This document shows positions 38,036 through 47,233 of a stretch of DNA of 64,000 nt, one piece after another; within the stretch, counting starts at the first letter, position 1, and each line of letters starts with the position of its first letter. Position numbers and translations under genes: made by a program. The notes below the pieces were generated by a model that saw only the letters and a program-made list of their open reading frames with translations, did not search any database and was not told the origin of the DNA. Source of the DNA: CAVRXT01 sp963725655 (lineage in GTDB: Bacteria > Acidobacteriota > Terriglobia > Acidiferrales > UBA7541); assembly GCA_963725655.1 (NCBI GenBank), contig CAVRYY010000001.1:1240001-1304000 (forward strand). The letters are read 5' to 3'.

Positions 38036-40825
38036 ATGAGTGGAACGAAGCCTTTCTTGCTGCTTCTAGTGGTGTGCCTGGCGCTGCTTCCCAGCGCGCT
38101 TGCCGCACAGACCGGGAATTCCTCTTCGATTGCGGGCACGATCCTGGATCCTTCCGGGGCTACGGTAGCCAACGCGGTTGTCACCATACACAATTCGGTC
38201 AGTCAATTCGAACGCTCCGCCACCACCGATAGCGCCGGCAAGTTCAGTTTCCCTAACGTACCGTTCAACCCGTATCACATGAGCGTCACGGCGACCGGGT
38301 TCGCCCCATTCGCCGAGGATGTGGAGGTCCGATCCTCGGTGCCGGTGGAAGTAAAAGCGACCCTGGCGCTGGCCGGGTCGATGACCACCGTAACCGTCGA
38401 GGGTGGCGAAGACTTGGTCGAAAACGATTCCACGTTTCACACCGACGTCGATCGCGCTCTCTTCGAAAAGCTCCCTCTGGAAAGCAGTTCCTCTTCCGTC
38501 AGTTCGCTGGTGACCCTATCCACTCCAGGCGTGGCCGCGGATTCCAACGGACTCTTTCACGGCCTCGGCGATCACGCCGAAAACTCGTTTTCCGTGGACG
38601 GCCAGCCGATCACCGATCAGCAGAGCAAAGTATTCTCGAACCAGATTCCTCTCGATTCCATTCAGTCGCTGGAAGTGATATCCGGCGCGCCTCCCGCGGA
38701 ATTTGGAGACAAGACCAGCCTGGTGATCAAAGTCACCACGCGTTCTGGCCAGGGCGTCACCACGCCCCACGGCAGCTTTACTACCTCCTACGGCTCGTTT
38801 AACAGCCCGGAAGCGGGCTTCGATCTGGCCTACGGCAATCAGAAAATCGGAAACTTCATCGCCCTCAGCGGTCTCGACAGCGGACGCTTCCTTGATCCGC
38901 CGGAATTCAAAGTGATGCACGACAACGGCAACGAAGAGAACCTGTTTGATCGCGTGGACTATCAGCTCTCGAACAACAATTCCATCCACCTCAATCTCGG
39001 CTACACCCGGTCGTGGTTTCAGACTCCCAATTCCTACGACGCCCAAAACGCCACTCCGTGGTCTGGCATAGTGGTGGATAACGCAGGGCTCGATCCCGAC
39101 GGCGTTCTGGTCGGTGCCGCCGATCAACGCGCGAAAATCGGCACCTACAATATCGCGCCGACCTTTACCCGGCTGATCAACGCGTCCACGGTTCTCGATC
39201 TCGGCGCCTTCGTACGCCGCGACGAATTCAACTACTATCCCAGCGGCAATCCGTTCGCTGACCTCGGTCCCCTGGATCTGCAGCAGGAAACCGCCGGCCA
39301 GAATCGGTCGCTCACGAATGCCGGAGTTCGCAGCGATATTTCCTACGTCAAGGGCATACACAACGTGAAAGTGGGCGCGACCTACGAGCAAACCTTCCTC
39401 AATGAGGACGACACCTTCGGAATCGTCAATCCCTTGCTGAACGCGGTCTGCCTCAACGCGGACCTGACTTCGAATACCAATCCGAGTGTGACCAATCCGG
39501 CCCAGTGCGGCGGCGTTTCCAATCCTGGCGGCTCCGTGAATCCCGGATTCGTTCCGCTTCTGGGCTGCTATGACTTGACGCGCACCGCGGGACTGCCGTT
39601 GAGCGACGGTTGCCCCGGCGGACAAACCACCAGCTCAAACTATCTGTTTGCCGGTCACACTGACGTGAAGCAACTCGCGCTGTACGTCCAGGATTCCATC
39701 ACCAAAGGGAACTGGACCGCGAACGTGGGAATCCGCGGCGACCTGTACAACGGTTTGACCGTGGCGCGGCAGGCCGAACCGCGCCTGGGCGTGGCGTACA
39801 ACATCAAGCGCACTAACACCGTTCTGCGCGCTTCCTACGCACGCACCATGGAAACCCCGTTCAACGAAAATCTCATTCTCTCCAGCGACGGTTGCCTCAA
39901 CCCCGTCGTGGGCGCGCTTTTCCTGGCGGCCAGCGAAGGCTGCAACACCGGCGCCGCCACTCCGCTTTCTCCCGGCACTCGAAATGAGTTCCACGCTGGC
40001 CTGCAGCAGGCGTTCGGGAAATTCCTGGTGGTGGACGGCGAGTACATCTCGAAATACACCAACCGCGCGTACGACTTCAGCGTACTCGGCGCTACTCCGA
40101 TCACCTTTCCCATCGAGTGGAATAAATCCAAAATTCCCGGCTACGCCATTCGCGCCAGCATGCCCGATTTTCACGGTCTCAGCGCGTTGGTGGTTATGTC
40201 CAGCGTCGCCGCTCGCTTTTTCACGCCGCAGATCGGAGGCGTCGGCTCGGTTCCCGCCGCGGTGGGCCCGTTCCGCATCGACCACGACGAGAAATTCAAC
40301 CAGACATCCCATCTTCAATATCAGCCATGGAGAGCCGGGCCATGGTTCGGATTCAACTGGAGGTACGACAGCGGCCTGGTAGCGGGATCGGTGCCCTGCG
40401 CGGGCGGCAATTGCGCGAATGGACCCCTGGGCAGTGATACCGTGGTAGACGCTTCCATCCTCAGTCCCGACCAGCAATTCCAAGCCGGACTTTTCTGCGG
40501 CTCGACCTACGCTACGCCGACCACTCCGATCAGCCCCAATTCGCTTTGCGCCGCTTCCCAGTACGGCTCTAAATTCCTGAAAATACCGGCGCCGGGTACC
40601 GAGAACGACGACCACAATCCGCCGCGAGTGGCCCCGCGCAATCTATTCGATTTGGCCGTCGGCGACGATAACCTGTTTCGCGGAGATCGTTTCAAATGGA
40701 GCGCCAAGATCACCGCGATCAACGTAGCCAATAAGGAAGCGCTCTACAATTTCCTATCCACCTTCAGCGGCACGCACTACGTCACCCCGCGCACGCTGAC
40801 CGGCGAGATCGGTTTCCACTTCTAG
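38036..40825 (+). CDS. TonB-dependent receptor, Oar-like
   Basis: A 929-residue outer-membrane receptor. ATG 38036 is chosen because AAAGGAG lies 5 bases upstream, rather than the overlapping GTG at 38033. The signal peptide (LLLLVVCLALLPSALAAQ) precedes a regulatory-like domain (AGTILDPSGATVANAVVTIH, DSAGKFSFPNV). The plug follows (FSVDGQPITDQQSKVFSNQI, EVISGAPPAEFGDKTSLVIK) and then the barrel, ending LTGEIGFHF with the usual C-terminal Phe. It is the shortest of the four receptors here and lacks Gly-rich inserts. A small His/Cys protein directly upstream hints at a metal ligand. Confidence 0.92.
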   Translation: MSGTKPFLLLLVVCLALLPSALAAQTGNSSSIAGTILDPSGATVANAVVTIHNSVSQFERSATTDSAGKFSFPNVPFNPYHMSVTATGFAPFAEDVEVRSSVPVEVKATLALAGSMTTVTVEGGEDLVENDSTFHTDVDRALFEKLPLESSSSSVSSLVTLSTPGVAADSNGLFHGLGDHAENSFSVDGQPITDQQSKVFSNQIPLDSIQSLEVISGAPPAEFGDKTSLVIKVTTRSGQGVTTPHGSFTTSYGSFNSPEAGFDLAYGNQKIGNFIALSGLDSGRFLDPPEFKVMHDNGNEENLFDRVDYQLSNNNSIHLNLGYTRSWFQTPNSYDAQNATPWSGIVVDNAGLDPDGVLVGAADQRAKIGTYNIAPTFTRLINASTVLDLGAFVRRDEFNYYPSGNPFADLGPLDLQQETAGQNRSLTNAGVRSDISYVKGIHNVKVGATYEQTFLNEDDTFGIVNPLLNAVCLNADLTSNTNPSVTNPAQCGGVSNPGGSVNPGFVPLLGCYDLTRTAGLPLSDGCPGGQTTSSNYLFAGHTDVKQLALYVQDSITKGNWTANVGIRGDLYNGLTVARQAEPRLGVAYNIKRTNTVLRASYARTMETPFNENLILSSDGCLNPVVGALFLAASEGCNTGAATPLSPGTRNEFHAGLQQAFGKFLVVDGEYISKYTNRAYDFSVLGATPITFPIEWNKSKIPGYAIRASMPDFHGLSALVVMSSVAARFFTPQIGGVGSVPAAVGPFRIDHDEKFNQTSHLQYQPWRAGPWFGFNWRYDSGLVAGSVPCAGGNCANGPLGSDTVVDASILSPDQQFQAGLFCGSTYATPTTPISPNSLCAASQYGSKFLKIPAPGTENDDHNPPRVAPRNLFDLAVGDDNLFRGDRFKWSAKITAINVANKEALYNFLSTFSGTHYVTPRTLTGEIGFHF

Positions 40826-40860
40826 CCATGTCCCGCGGCTTTGACATGCAGTTTGAAGTG

Positions 40861-41020
40861 CGGTTCTACGGTTTTATCTTTGCCGGGTGTCCCACTTTTT
40901 TCATCTGATGTGGCGCGCCTCTTGCGCGAAGGCAGACGGAAAGAGTGGGCGTTTGGACCAGCGCAACCGCAGTTCGCGCCGATCACTTCGGCTGTGGGTT
41001 TTTAGCGTCCCGTGCAAACC
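40861..41020 (+). repeat. Dispersed intergenic hairpin repeat, copy A
   Basis: Shares CGGTTCTACGG, TTATCTTT and CCGGGTGTCCCACTTTTTTC, the return arm GGAAAGAGTGGGCGT, and the closing TTTAGCGTCCCGTGCAAAC with copy B at 50393. The loop is enlarged relative to other copies. It fills the 290-base gap between the receptor and the cytosine deaminase. Confidence 0.6.
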
Positions 41021-41115
41021 GCTGTTGTAAACTAGGGCGCTAAATTCAAGCAGTGGCGCCTTCAGCGAAGAATGACTATCTGAACGCCACGCACTAGCCG
41101 CAAGAAAAGAGACCC

Positions 41116-41571
41116 ATGGGAACCGAGACGGATTACGCCCGAATGTTGCAGGTAGCAATCGAAGAAGCACGCCAGGGGTTGGCGGAGGGCGGAATTCCCA
41201 TCGGCGCAGCGATTCTTGATGCCAGTGGGCGGCTGGTCGGCCGCGGACATAACCGCCGCGTGCAGGATGGCGATCCGTCCATGCACGGAGAAACCAACGC
41301 CTTTCGCAACGCCGGCCGCCAGCGCAGCTATCGCAATCTGATCATGGTAACCACCCTCGCGCCGTGCTGGTATTGCAGCGGCCTGGTCCGGCAATTCGGA
41401 TTTCGCACCTTGGTGGTGGGTGAGAGCCGCAATTTTCCCGGCGGCCTCGACTGGTTGCGCGAAAACGGCGTCACGGTGATCGACCTGGATTCCGCGGAAT
41501 GCGTCACGTTGCTCGCCGACTACATTCGCCAAAATCCCGCAGTCTGGCACGAGGACATCGGCCTCGACTGA
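41116..41571 (+). CDS. Cytosine deaminase-like nucleobase deaminase (Fcy1 type)
   Basis: A 151-residue cytosolic zinc deaminase. The zinc ligands H57 (with the proton-shuttling E59 in MHGETNA), C84 and C87 (LAPCWYC) are all present. Beyond the core it follows fungal cytosine deaminase rather than tRNA adenosine deaminase: GGIPIGAAILDASGRLVGRG, HNRRVQDGDPSMHGE, VVGESRNF and the tail ADYIRQNPAVWHEDIGL, which in the fungal enzyme covers the active site. It would convert cytosine to uracil and ammonia. It converges with the amidase gene and lies close to purine/pyrimidine salvage genes. Confidence 0.85.
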   Translation: MGTETDYARMLQVAIEEARQGLAEGGIPIGAAILDASGRLVGRGHNRRVQDGDPSMHGETNAFRNAGRQRSYRNLIMVTTLAPCWYCSGLVRQFGFRTLVVGESRNFPGGLDWLRENGVTVIDLDSAECVTLLADYIRQNPAVWHEDIGLD

Positions 41572-41580
41572 CGCCAAGCG

Positions 41581-42894
41581 TCAGTCGGCGAGTTGGGCGG
41601 CGAAGGCTAGCAGCCGTGCGTCGGCGCCGCGCGCCGCGACCAATTGCACGCCGGCTCCGTCCTGTTCGGGCACCGTTACCACCGGCGTGTTAGCCAGGCT
41701 CATGGGAAGTGTGTAGCGCAGGATGGCGCGGCGCGTTTGGCTGTGGTCGGCGCCGGCCAGCAGGTGGCGCATCGGCGCGCACGGCACGATCAGGAAATCG
41801 TGCTGCTGCAGCAAGGCATCCATTCGTTCGCGGAATGCGGCGTGTTGGCGGCGATTCTCGGCTATTTCTGTGACCGAAAGGGACGCGCCCCACGCCAGCC
41901 GTTCGGAGATGGACGCCTCGAAGTGCGAAAAATCTCCGTTGGTGATCGGTCCGTGAATTGCCGCTGCTTCACTCGCCTGGATGGGCGCGTAAGTAGACAT
42001 CGCGTCCTCCCAAAAACCTGCATCGATGCTTACGATGCTAGCCCCGCGTTCGCGCAGACGCTGCGCCGTCCGCGCGAACGCATCGAGCACCTCCGGCTCG
42101 CAATCGTGTAGGAACGCATCGGGCGCCCGCCCAATGCGCACCCCGGGAAAACTCGCAGCGAGGTCCGGCGCCGCCGTGCCGGGAAGGCCGAAGAGAGCGG
42201 CGCCCAGCAGCGCTCCATCGCGCAAATCGCGGAATAGCCAGCCGAGGGTATCGAACGTCGCCGCGAGATGCGCTCCGCCGCGCCACAGTCCGCGCTGCTG
42301 CGCCACTTCAATCCCGGCACGGTATCCCGCAAGACCGCACAACGCAGCGGGAACCCGGATCGATCCTCCCGTGTCCGTGCCGATTGCCGCCACTGCTGAA
42401 CCTTCCTGCACGCTGGACGCCGCACCGCTCGACGATCCCCCAGTGAGCCAACGCTTGTCCCGCGGCTGCAGGCAATCTCCGTACTCGGGATTTTCACCGG
42501 TGATCCCGTAGGCTAGCGGATGCATATGCGTTTTTCCGATGATCAGGGCGCCTTGGGCGCGCAGCGTCTCTGCCACCGCGGAGTCCGCGCGAGCGATCCC
42601 GTTGTGAGCGGCGTAGAAGCGAGTGCCGATAGAAGTAGGGAAGCCGGCGAGATCGAAACAATCCTTCAACGATATCGGCAGGCCGTATAGCAGCGGTTTG
42701 GAAGCTCCAGGGAAGCGCTGGGGAAGCGCGTCGGCGTCGCGCAGGACACGTTCCGCATCCAGCGCGATGTACACGTTGCGCGACGCATTGCTATTGGCTC
42801 GAGCCAGCGCCGCCTCGGCGGCGGCACGCGGCGTCACCTCTCCAGCCAAAATCGCAGTGCGAAGCTCTTCCAGTGATTCCGGGATCGGCGGCAT
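41581..42894 (-). CDS. Amidase-signature family amidase
   Basis: A 437-residue Ser-Ser-Lys amidase. The catalytic Lys77 is in GLPISLKDCFDLAG, the cis-Ser in TGGSSSGAASS (residues 151-161), and the nucleophile Ser178 in GTDTGGSIRVPAALCG. It differs from GatA by its short length and lack of the tRNA-amidotransferase C-terminal region, and resembles AtzE/AtzF-like or aliphatic/aryl amidases. The substrate is not predictable. Lying tail to tail (9 bases apart) with a cytosine deaminase and next to nucleobase genes, it may hydrolyse a ureido or amide intermediate, but this is inference. Confidence 0.85.
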   Translation of the reverse strand: MPPIPESLEELRTAILAGEVTPRAAAEAALARANSNASRNVYIALDAERVLRDADALPQRFPGASKPLLYGLPISLKDCFDLAGFPTSIGTRFYAAHNGIARADSAVAETLRAQGALIIGKTHMHPLAYGITGENPEYGDCLQPRDKRWLTGGSSSGAASSVQEGSAVAAIGTDTGGSIRVPAALCGLAGYRAGIEVAQQRGLWRGGAHLAATFDTLGWLFRDLRDGALLGAALFGLPGTAAPDLAASFPGVRIGRAPDAFLHDCEPEVLDAFARTAQRLRERGASIVSIDAGFWEDAMSTYAPIQASEAAAIHGPITNGDFSHFEASISERLAWGASLSVTEIAENRRQHAAFRERMDALLQQHDFLIVPCAPMRHLLAGADHSQTRRAILRYTLPMSLANTPVVTVPEQDGAGVQLVAARGADARLLAFAAQLAD

Positions 42895-42960
42895 AAAAAC
42901 ATTCTAGCTGGATTCGCCGCGGTCGGGCAGTCCGCGGCGGTGGGATGCCGAGCCAAAGGC

Positions 42961-42994
42961 CAAAAACGGAAGCGGCGGCCTCTCGGCCGCCGTT
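42961..42994 (-). terminator. Rho-independent terminator of the receptor gene
   Basis: On the minus strand GGCGGCC-GAGA-GGCCGCC, extended by flanking pairs to about 11 bp with one wobble, is followed by GCTTCCGTTTTT. It begins about 48 bases after the stop of the receptor at 43042. A second GC-rich inverted repeat (CGCCGCGG, 42915-42922, with CCGCGGCG, 42932-42939) lies just upstream of the amidase start. Confidence 0.7.
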
Positions 42995-43041
42995 TCCTCA
43001 CTGACCTACACCCGAAGGGTCTTCGGCGGATTCGCAGCGGC

Positions 43042-46000
43042 CTAGAACGTGAATCCCAACGACATCTGAATCTGCCGTGGGCTGCCGATGGTCTTGGTTA
43101 CTTGCCCCAGACCAACCGGAGCGTTATACAGCGGCTCGCCCTGCACCGGGAAATCGTTGTACCCTTGGTTTTGCGAAACGTCGTCGACCGGGATGTCGAA
43201 GCTAGGCGTGTTGGTTACGTTGAAAATGTCCAGGGTGTACTTCATCTTCAAGCGTTCGGTGAGCGAGGTTTGTTTGACGATGGAAATGTCCGCGCGCTTC
43301 TGCCAGGTCTGGCGGAAAATGTTGCGCTGGCGATGGGTGAAACTCGTTTCGAACGTGTCGCCCGCCGGAATCGCCCCATTCAAATCGCCGGGCTGCAGCA
43401 GCGGAAGCGTGAAGCAGGAGGCCTTCAGCGCGGGCAAAGCGCCTGCGCCGGACGCGCCCGTGATGGCGTTTTTCGCGGTGCAACCGGGCGCTAGCGGGAC
43501 GATTGGATTGGTGATGCCGTCCGAAACTCCATAGTAGATGCTGCCTACCGCGCCGGTATAGTCGATCACGCTGTACGGCTGGCCGCTCTGTATCACCGTT
43601 ATGCCCTCGATCGCCCAGCCGTTCGTGAATCTACCCACCAGGCTTTCGTTACGCCGGAAGTTCGGCAATTGGTAGACGTAGGAGAAATTCATCACGTGGG
43701 TTCGATCGAAGTCCGACGACGCGTATCCGTCGCGCGGGTCCAGCGGATTGTTTCCGTTGTAGAACAATCCCAAAGCGCTCTGTTCGTCCAGCGAGTGCGA
43801 GTAGGTATACGAGAAGCCCACCTGCAATCCGTGGCTCATCCTCTTCTCGACGTGGGTTTGTAGCGCGTTGTACGCCGAAACTCCCAACGCTTTGTACGAC
43901 AAGGACTCCGCGGAATAACCGATGTACGGCACTCGCAAATCGATATTGCCGCCCTCATAGGTCACCTGGTACGTGCCCTGCCCATTGGGCAAGAGAGCTG
44001 GATTGAAAGTGTTCGGGTCGAGAACCGTATAGCCATAGGTGTATTCCTGGCCATGGATAGGATTAGTGGGTGTGGCAATCCCCGCTTGGTTGAACGGAAT
44101 AGGAATCACGCCGTGGCGCCCCAGGTTGCCGACGTAGCCCACTTCAATGGCCAGATCGTTCCGCGGCTGCCATTGGATGTCGAAGCTGTTGTTAATGGTG
44201 TAAGGAAGCTTGTTGGCCCGATCGTAGGTGGCGAAAGAGAAGAGCCGCGCTCCATCCTCAATATTACCCACACTAGGCAGATATTGGGAAATAGCCGAAG
44301 GATTGCCGGTCGGAGCGGGTCCCAAGGTCGTTCCCCAGGGATTAGCCAGCGAAGCGCCGCTAGCTGGATCGCACGTCGGAATGTATCCCTGATAATAAAA
44401 GGTGACCGGGCAAACCTGCGTATTGACGAACGGCGGGGCCTGGTTCACGCCGAAGGGTCCACCGGTAGTTTCGCCGGCCGCATAGCCCGGAGAGAGATAC
44501 GAGAAGAGTTCGCCGCGGTCGTAGTAAAAGCCGGTACCCACCCGTACGACAACTTTGTTGTTGAACATTTTCGGCGCCCACGCCAGTCCCAGGCGCGGCG
44601 AAATTCCCCACTGCCGTCCGGTGAGCGTGGTTTTACTCACACCCTTGGTCGGGAATTGCTTGTTGTTGCCGGCGATGACGAAGCCGTTTGAAGTGACTTC
44701 GCCAGTGCTTTCATCAAACGAGTAATCCGCCGGGTCGAAGTTGTACAGGCGGCCATATTTTTCGCTCAGACCGCCGTTCCAATCGAAGCGCACGCCGAGC
44801 GTGAGACTGAGGCTGGGTTTTATCTGGTATTTATCCTGCAGATATTCGCCCGTTTCGTTGGCGCGATAGTAACGGTTGGCGTCGCCTTGCAGAAACGAAG
44901 TCGTCTGGAAGTCGTCGTTGGTCGTCACCAAGCCTTGAACGAATTGCGAAAAGTCGGCTGAGGCGATGATCCCCTTATCGGTTCTTTCATCGCGGGTGTT
45001 GAGTTGAGTGTAGGAAAAGGCCGCGCCAAACGTGACCGTATGTTTCCCCATCGTCCAGATCGCGTTTCCCGAAGGCATCCAGCGATTTTGAAACATTCCA
45101 GTAAACGCGCCCTGCGAAGCCGCGCCGGCGCCGATGTTGAGTCCCTGGTTGATCACCGGGCCGGGAGTAGCGGTGGTACCCACGTTGTTGGGCGAATCGT
45201 TTCCCAGAATGTCGACGATGCTGATGCCCGGAAAATAACTGGATCCAAACGTGTTGATCCCCATCGATTGCGGCGAAAACGGTTGCCGATTCGTCGAATA
45301 GGCCTTCTCGCGTATAAAACCGAAAACCTCCGCGACGCTCAGATTTGGCTTAAGCACCTGGCTGTTGGTGAACGAAATTACCTGGCTGCCCGCGTCTAGA
45401 TACTGCGTGAATCCCGCCACATTGGAATAACCGTAAGGCGCGATGCTTGGATCGTGCTGGTAGTAATACTTCACCGAAACCGTGTCCTTGGGGCTGGCGG
45501 TCCAATCCAGATTGGTGACCGCCTGATTTGCAGTAAAATAGGCGGTACCTGGTACCTCCGCATTGTCCGGGATTGCGGTCGACGGCGTCACCCCGGGCGT
45601 GGCCGACGGGATCATGTATTGCCCGTTCGGCAGCTTGTATTGAAAAAGAGACAACGCGATCGGGCTGATATCCGCTGGGCCGAGCGTTGTTCCAAAATTG
45701 GTGTTAGCGATATTCGCCAATCCTTGCGCGGTGCGGTTGGAGTCGGTAAGACCGAACGGAACCGTCAGCCGCGAGATTCCGATCTCTTGGTCGGAAACAT
45801 GGGTGTGTTGATATCCCAGGTAGAAGAAAACTTTATCCTTGATTAGCGCCCCGCCGGCTGCGCCGCCCAGACTGTAGCGGTGGAGCTCCGGAACTTTTTC
45901 ACTTTCGGGAATGTTAGGGTCGGCGTTATCGAAAAAGGGAGCCGCGTTCAACTGATTCGTGCCGCGGTGAACGTAAGCCGTGCCGTGATAATTGTTGGTG

Positions 46001-46869
46001 CCGGCGGTGGTGCTCATGTCGATGTGCGCGCCGCTGGTAGATCCTTGCTGCGCGTCGTACATCGACGTATTCACCCGCACTTCCTCAATCGTTTCCGGGG
46101 CAGGAGTAGGCAAGGCCTGCCCGATGGCCAGGTAGACCGACGCGGTGGTTTGCAGTGCCGTCGTGCTGGTGCTGCTGGGGGCGCTGATTCCGGTGTTGTT
46201 GACGACCCGCGCCGAAGCCACTTGGCTGGTGCTCTTCCCATTGAAAAGGTTCTTAGCGTCTACTCCGTTCAGCAAAAACGTGTTGCTGGTGTCGCGTTGT
46301 CCGTTGGCCCAGATTGGCTGATTGCCCAATCCGGAGTTCGCTCCGGTGCCGCCGGAGAGCTCGGCGTTTACCCCCGGAGATAATATGGCCAGGCCGGTGA
46401 AACTCCCGGTCGGCAATGGCACGTCTTCGATCTGCGTCTTATCCAGGACGTAGCCGTTGGTCGTGTCCACCGCGTTCATTAGCGGAGTTTCCGTCACCGT
46501 CACCGTCGTTCCTACCAGCCCTATCTTCAGCGCCGCGTTTACCGTTGCGGTGCGGTCTGCCTGTACCGCAATAGCGGGCACCTGCAACGTCTCGAACCCG
46601 TCGTGTGTAAACGCCAGCGTGTACGTTCCGATCGGCAGGTTCACGAAATCGTAGAGCCCCGCGCCATTCGCTTTCAGCGTCCGCGTGTACTTCGTTTCAT
46701 CGCCCACCAGCGTCACGACCGTGTCCGGCAGCACTCCGCCCGAGGGATCGGTCACTGTGCCGGTGATGCCGCCGAGAGTTTGCTGCGCGCGCAACCCGGG
46801 CGAGAAAACCGAGCCAGACCAAAACGCGATCGCCAAAACCAAAACGGAAAGTCGAAGACTACGGTGCAT
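43042..46869 (-). CDS. TonB-dependent receptor, Oar-like, large
   Basis: A 1275-residue outer-membrane receptor, full length for the Oar-like acidobacterial family. The signal peptide (LSVLVLAIAFWSGSVFSPGL) precedes the regulatory-like domain (GTVTDPSGGVLPDTVVTLVG, NGAGLYDFVNLPIGTYTLAF) and a plug with TVTVTETPLM and QGSTSGAHIDMSTTAGTN. The barrel ends PRQIQMSLGFTF. The ATG has GGGGGGA upstream. A strong terminator follows. No neighbour on its strand is co-transcribed, so it appears monocistronic. Flanking genes handle nucleobases, making a nucleotide-derived ligand possible but unproven. Confidence 0.92.
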   Translation of the reverse strand: MHRSLRLSVLVLAIAFWSGSVFSPGLRAQQTLGGITGTVTDPSGGVLPDTVVTLVGDETKYTRTLKANGAGLYDFVNLPIGTYTLAFTHDGFETLQVPAIAVQADRTATVNAALKIGLVGTTVTVTETPLMNAVDTTNGYVLDKTQIEDVPLPTGSFTGLAILSPGVNAELSGGTGANSGLGNQPIWANGQRDTSNTFLLNGVDAKNLFNGKSTSQVASARVVNNTGISAPSSTSTTALQTTASVYLAIGQALPTPAPETIEEVRVNTSMYDAQQGSTSGAHIDMSTTAGTNNYHGTAYVHRGTNQLNAAPFFDNADPNIPESEKVPELHRYSLGGAAGGALIKDKVFFYLGYQHTHVSDQEIGISRLTVPFGLTDSNRTAQGLANIANTNFGTTLGPADISPIALSLFQYKLPNGQYMIPSATPGVTPSTAIPDNAEVPGTAYFTANQAVTNLDWTASPKDTVSVKYYYQHDPSIAPYGYSNVAGFTQYLDAGSQVISFTNSQVLKPNLSVAEVFGFIREKAYSTNRQPFSPQSMGINTFGSSYFPGISIVDILGNDSPNNVGTTATPGPVINQGLNIGAGAASQGAFTGMFQNRWMPSGNAIWTMGKHTVTFGAAFSYTQLNTRDERTDKGIIASADFSQFVQGLVTTNDDFQTTSFLQGDANRYYRANETGEYLQDKYQIKPSLSLTLGVRFDWNGGLSEKYGRLYNFDPADYSFDESTGEVTSNGFVIAGNNKQFPTKGVSKTTLTGRQWGISPRLGLAWAPKMFNNKVVVRVGTGFYYDRGELFSYLSPGYAAGETTGGPFGVNQAPPFVNTQVCPVTFYYQGYIPTCDPASGASLANPWGTTLGPAPTGNPSAISQYLPSVGNIEDGARLFSFATYDRANKLPYTINNSFDIQWQPRNDLAIEVGYVGNLGRHGVIPIPFNQAGIATPTNPIHGQEYTYGYTVLDPNTFNPALLPNGQGTYQVTYEGGNIDLRVPYIGYSAESLSYKALGVSAYNALQTHVEKRMSHGLQVGFSYTYSHSLDEQSALGLFYNGNNPLDPRDGYASSDFDRTHVMNFSYVYQLPNFRRNESLVGRFTNGWAIEGITVIQSGQPYSVIDYTGAVGSIYYGVSDGITNPIVPLAPGCTAKNAITGASGAGALPALKASCFTLPLLQPGDLNGAIPAGDTFETSFTHRQRNIFRQTWQKRADISIVKQTSLTERLKMKYTLDIFNVTNTPSFDIPVDDVSQNQGYNDFPVQGEPLYNAPVGLGQVTKTIGSPRQIQMSLGFTF

Positions 46870-47233
46870 TCAATCCCCCCAGAGGAAAATTAGAAATGCA
46901 TTGCCTGACCCAGAGCCTGGAGCCGTTTCAAATGTGTTTCTTGAAGCGGCGCGGGTTCGGCCGCTTTGTCACGTTTTTTCGCTAAACTTTGGTGGCACCT
47001 TACGCCAGATTTGACCCGGACTCTAGCGGAATCGTCATCGAAAATTTATCTCGCGTGAATCCACGATTTGAATGCTGCGGTGGAGCGAAAGCATTGGCGG
47101 GAGGGTATCTCGATGTGTGCTCGCCCAGGAAACACCAACTTGCAGATTCCCTTTGTTTATAAGGCTGAGCGCTCTTTGTTGGCAATCGGCTGGCGCTGGC
47201 CAGTGGCGGGGAAGAACGGCGAGCCGCGCGCGC
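46870..47233. other. Intergenic region upstream of the large receptor
   Basis: A 364-base gap between the APC permease stop and the receptor start. An inverted repeat AAGCGGC/GCCGCTT (46944-46966) with a following T run on the plus strand lies in the presumed receptor leader. No ORF with family resemblance and no RNA gene were found. Confidence 0.45.

Noticed and set aside
46944..46966. AAGCGGC/GCCGCTT hairpin plus T run as a terminator
   Set aside because: It would terminate plus-strand transcription, but no plus-strand gene precedes it; reported only inside the intergenic entry.
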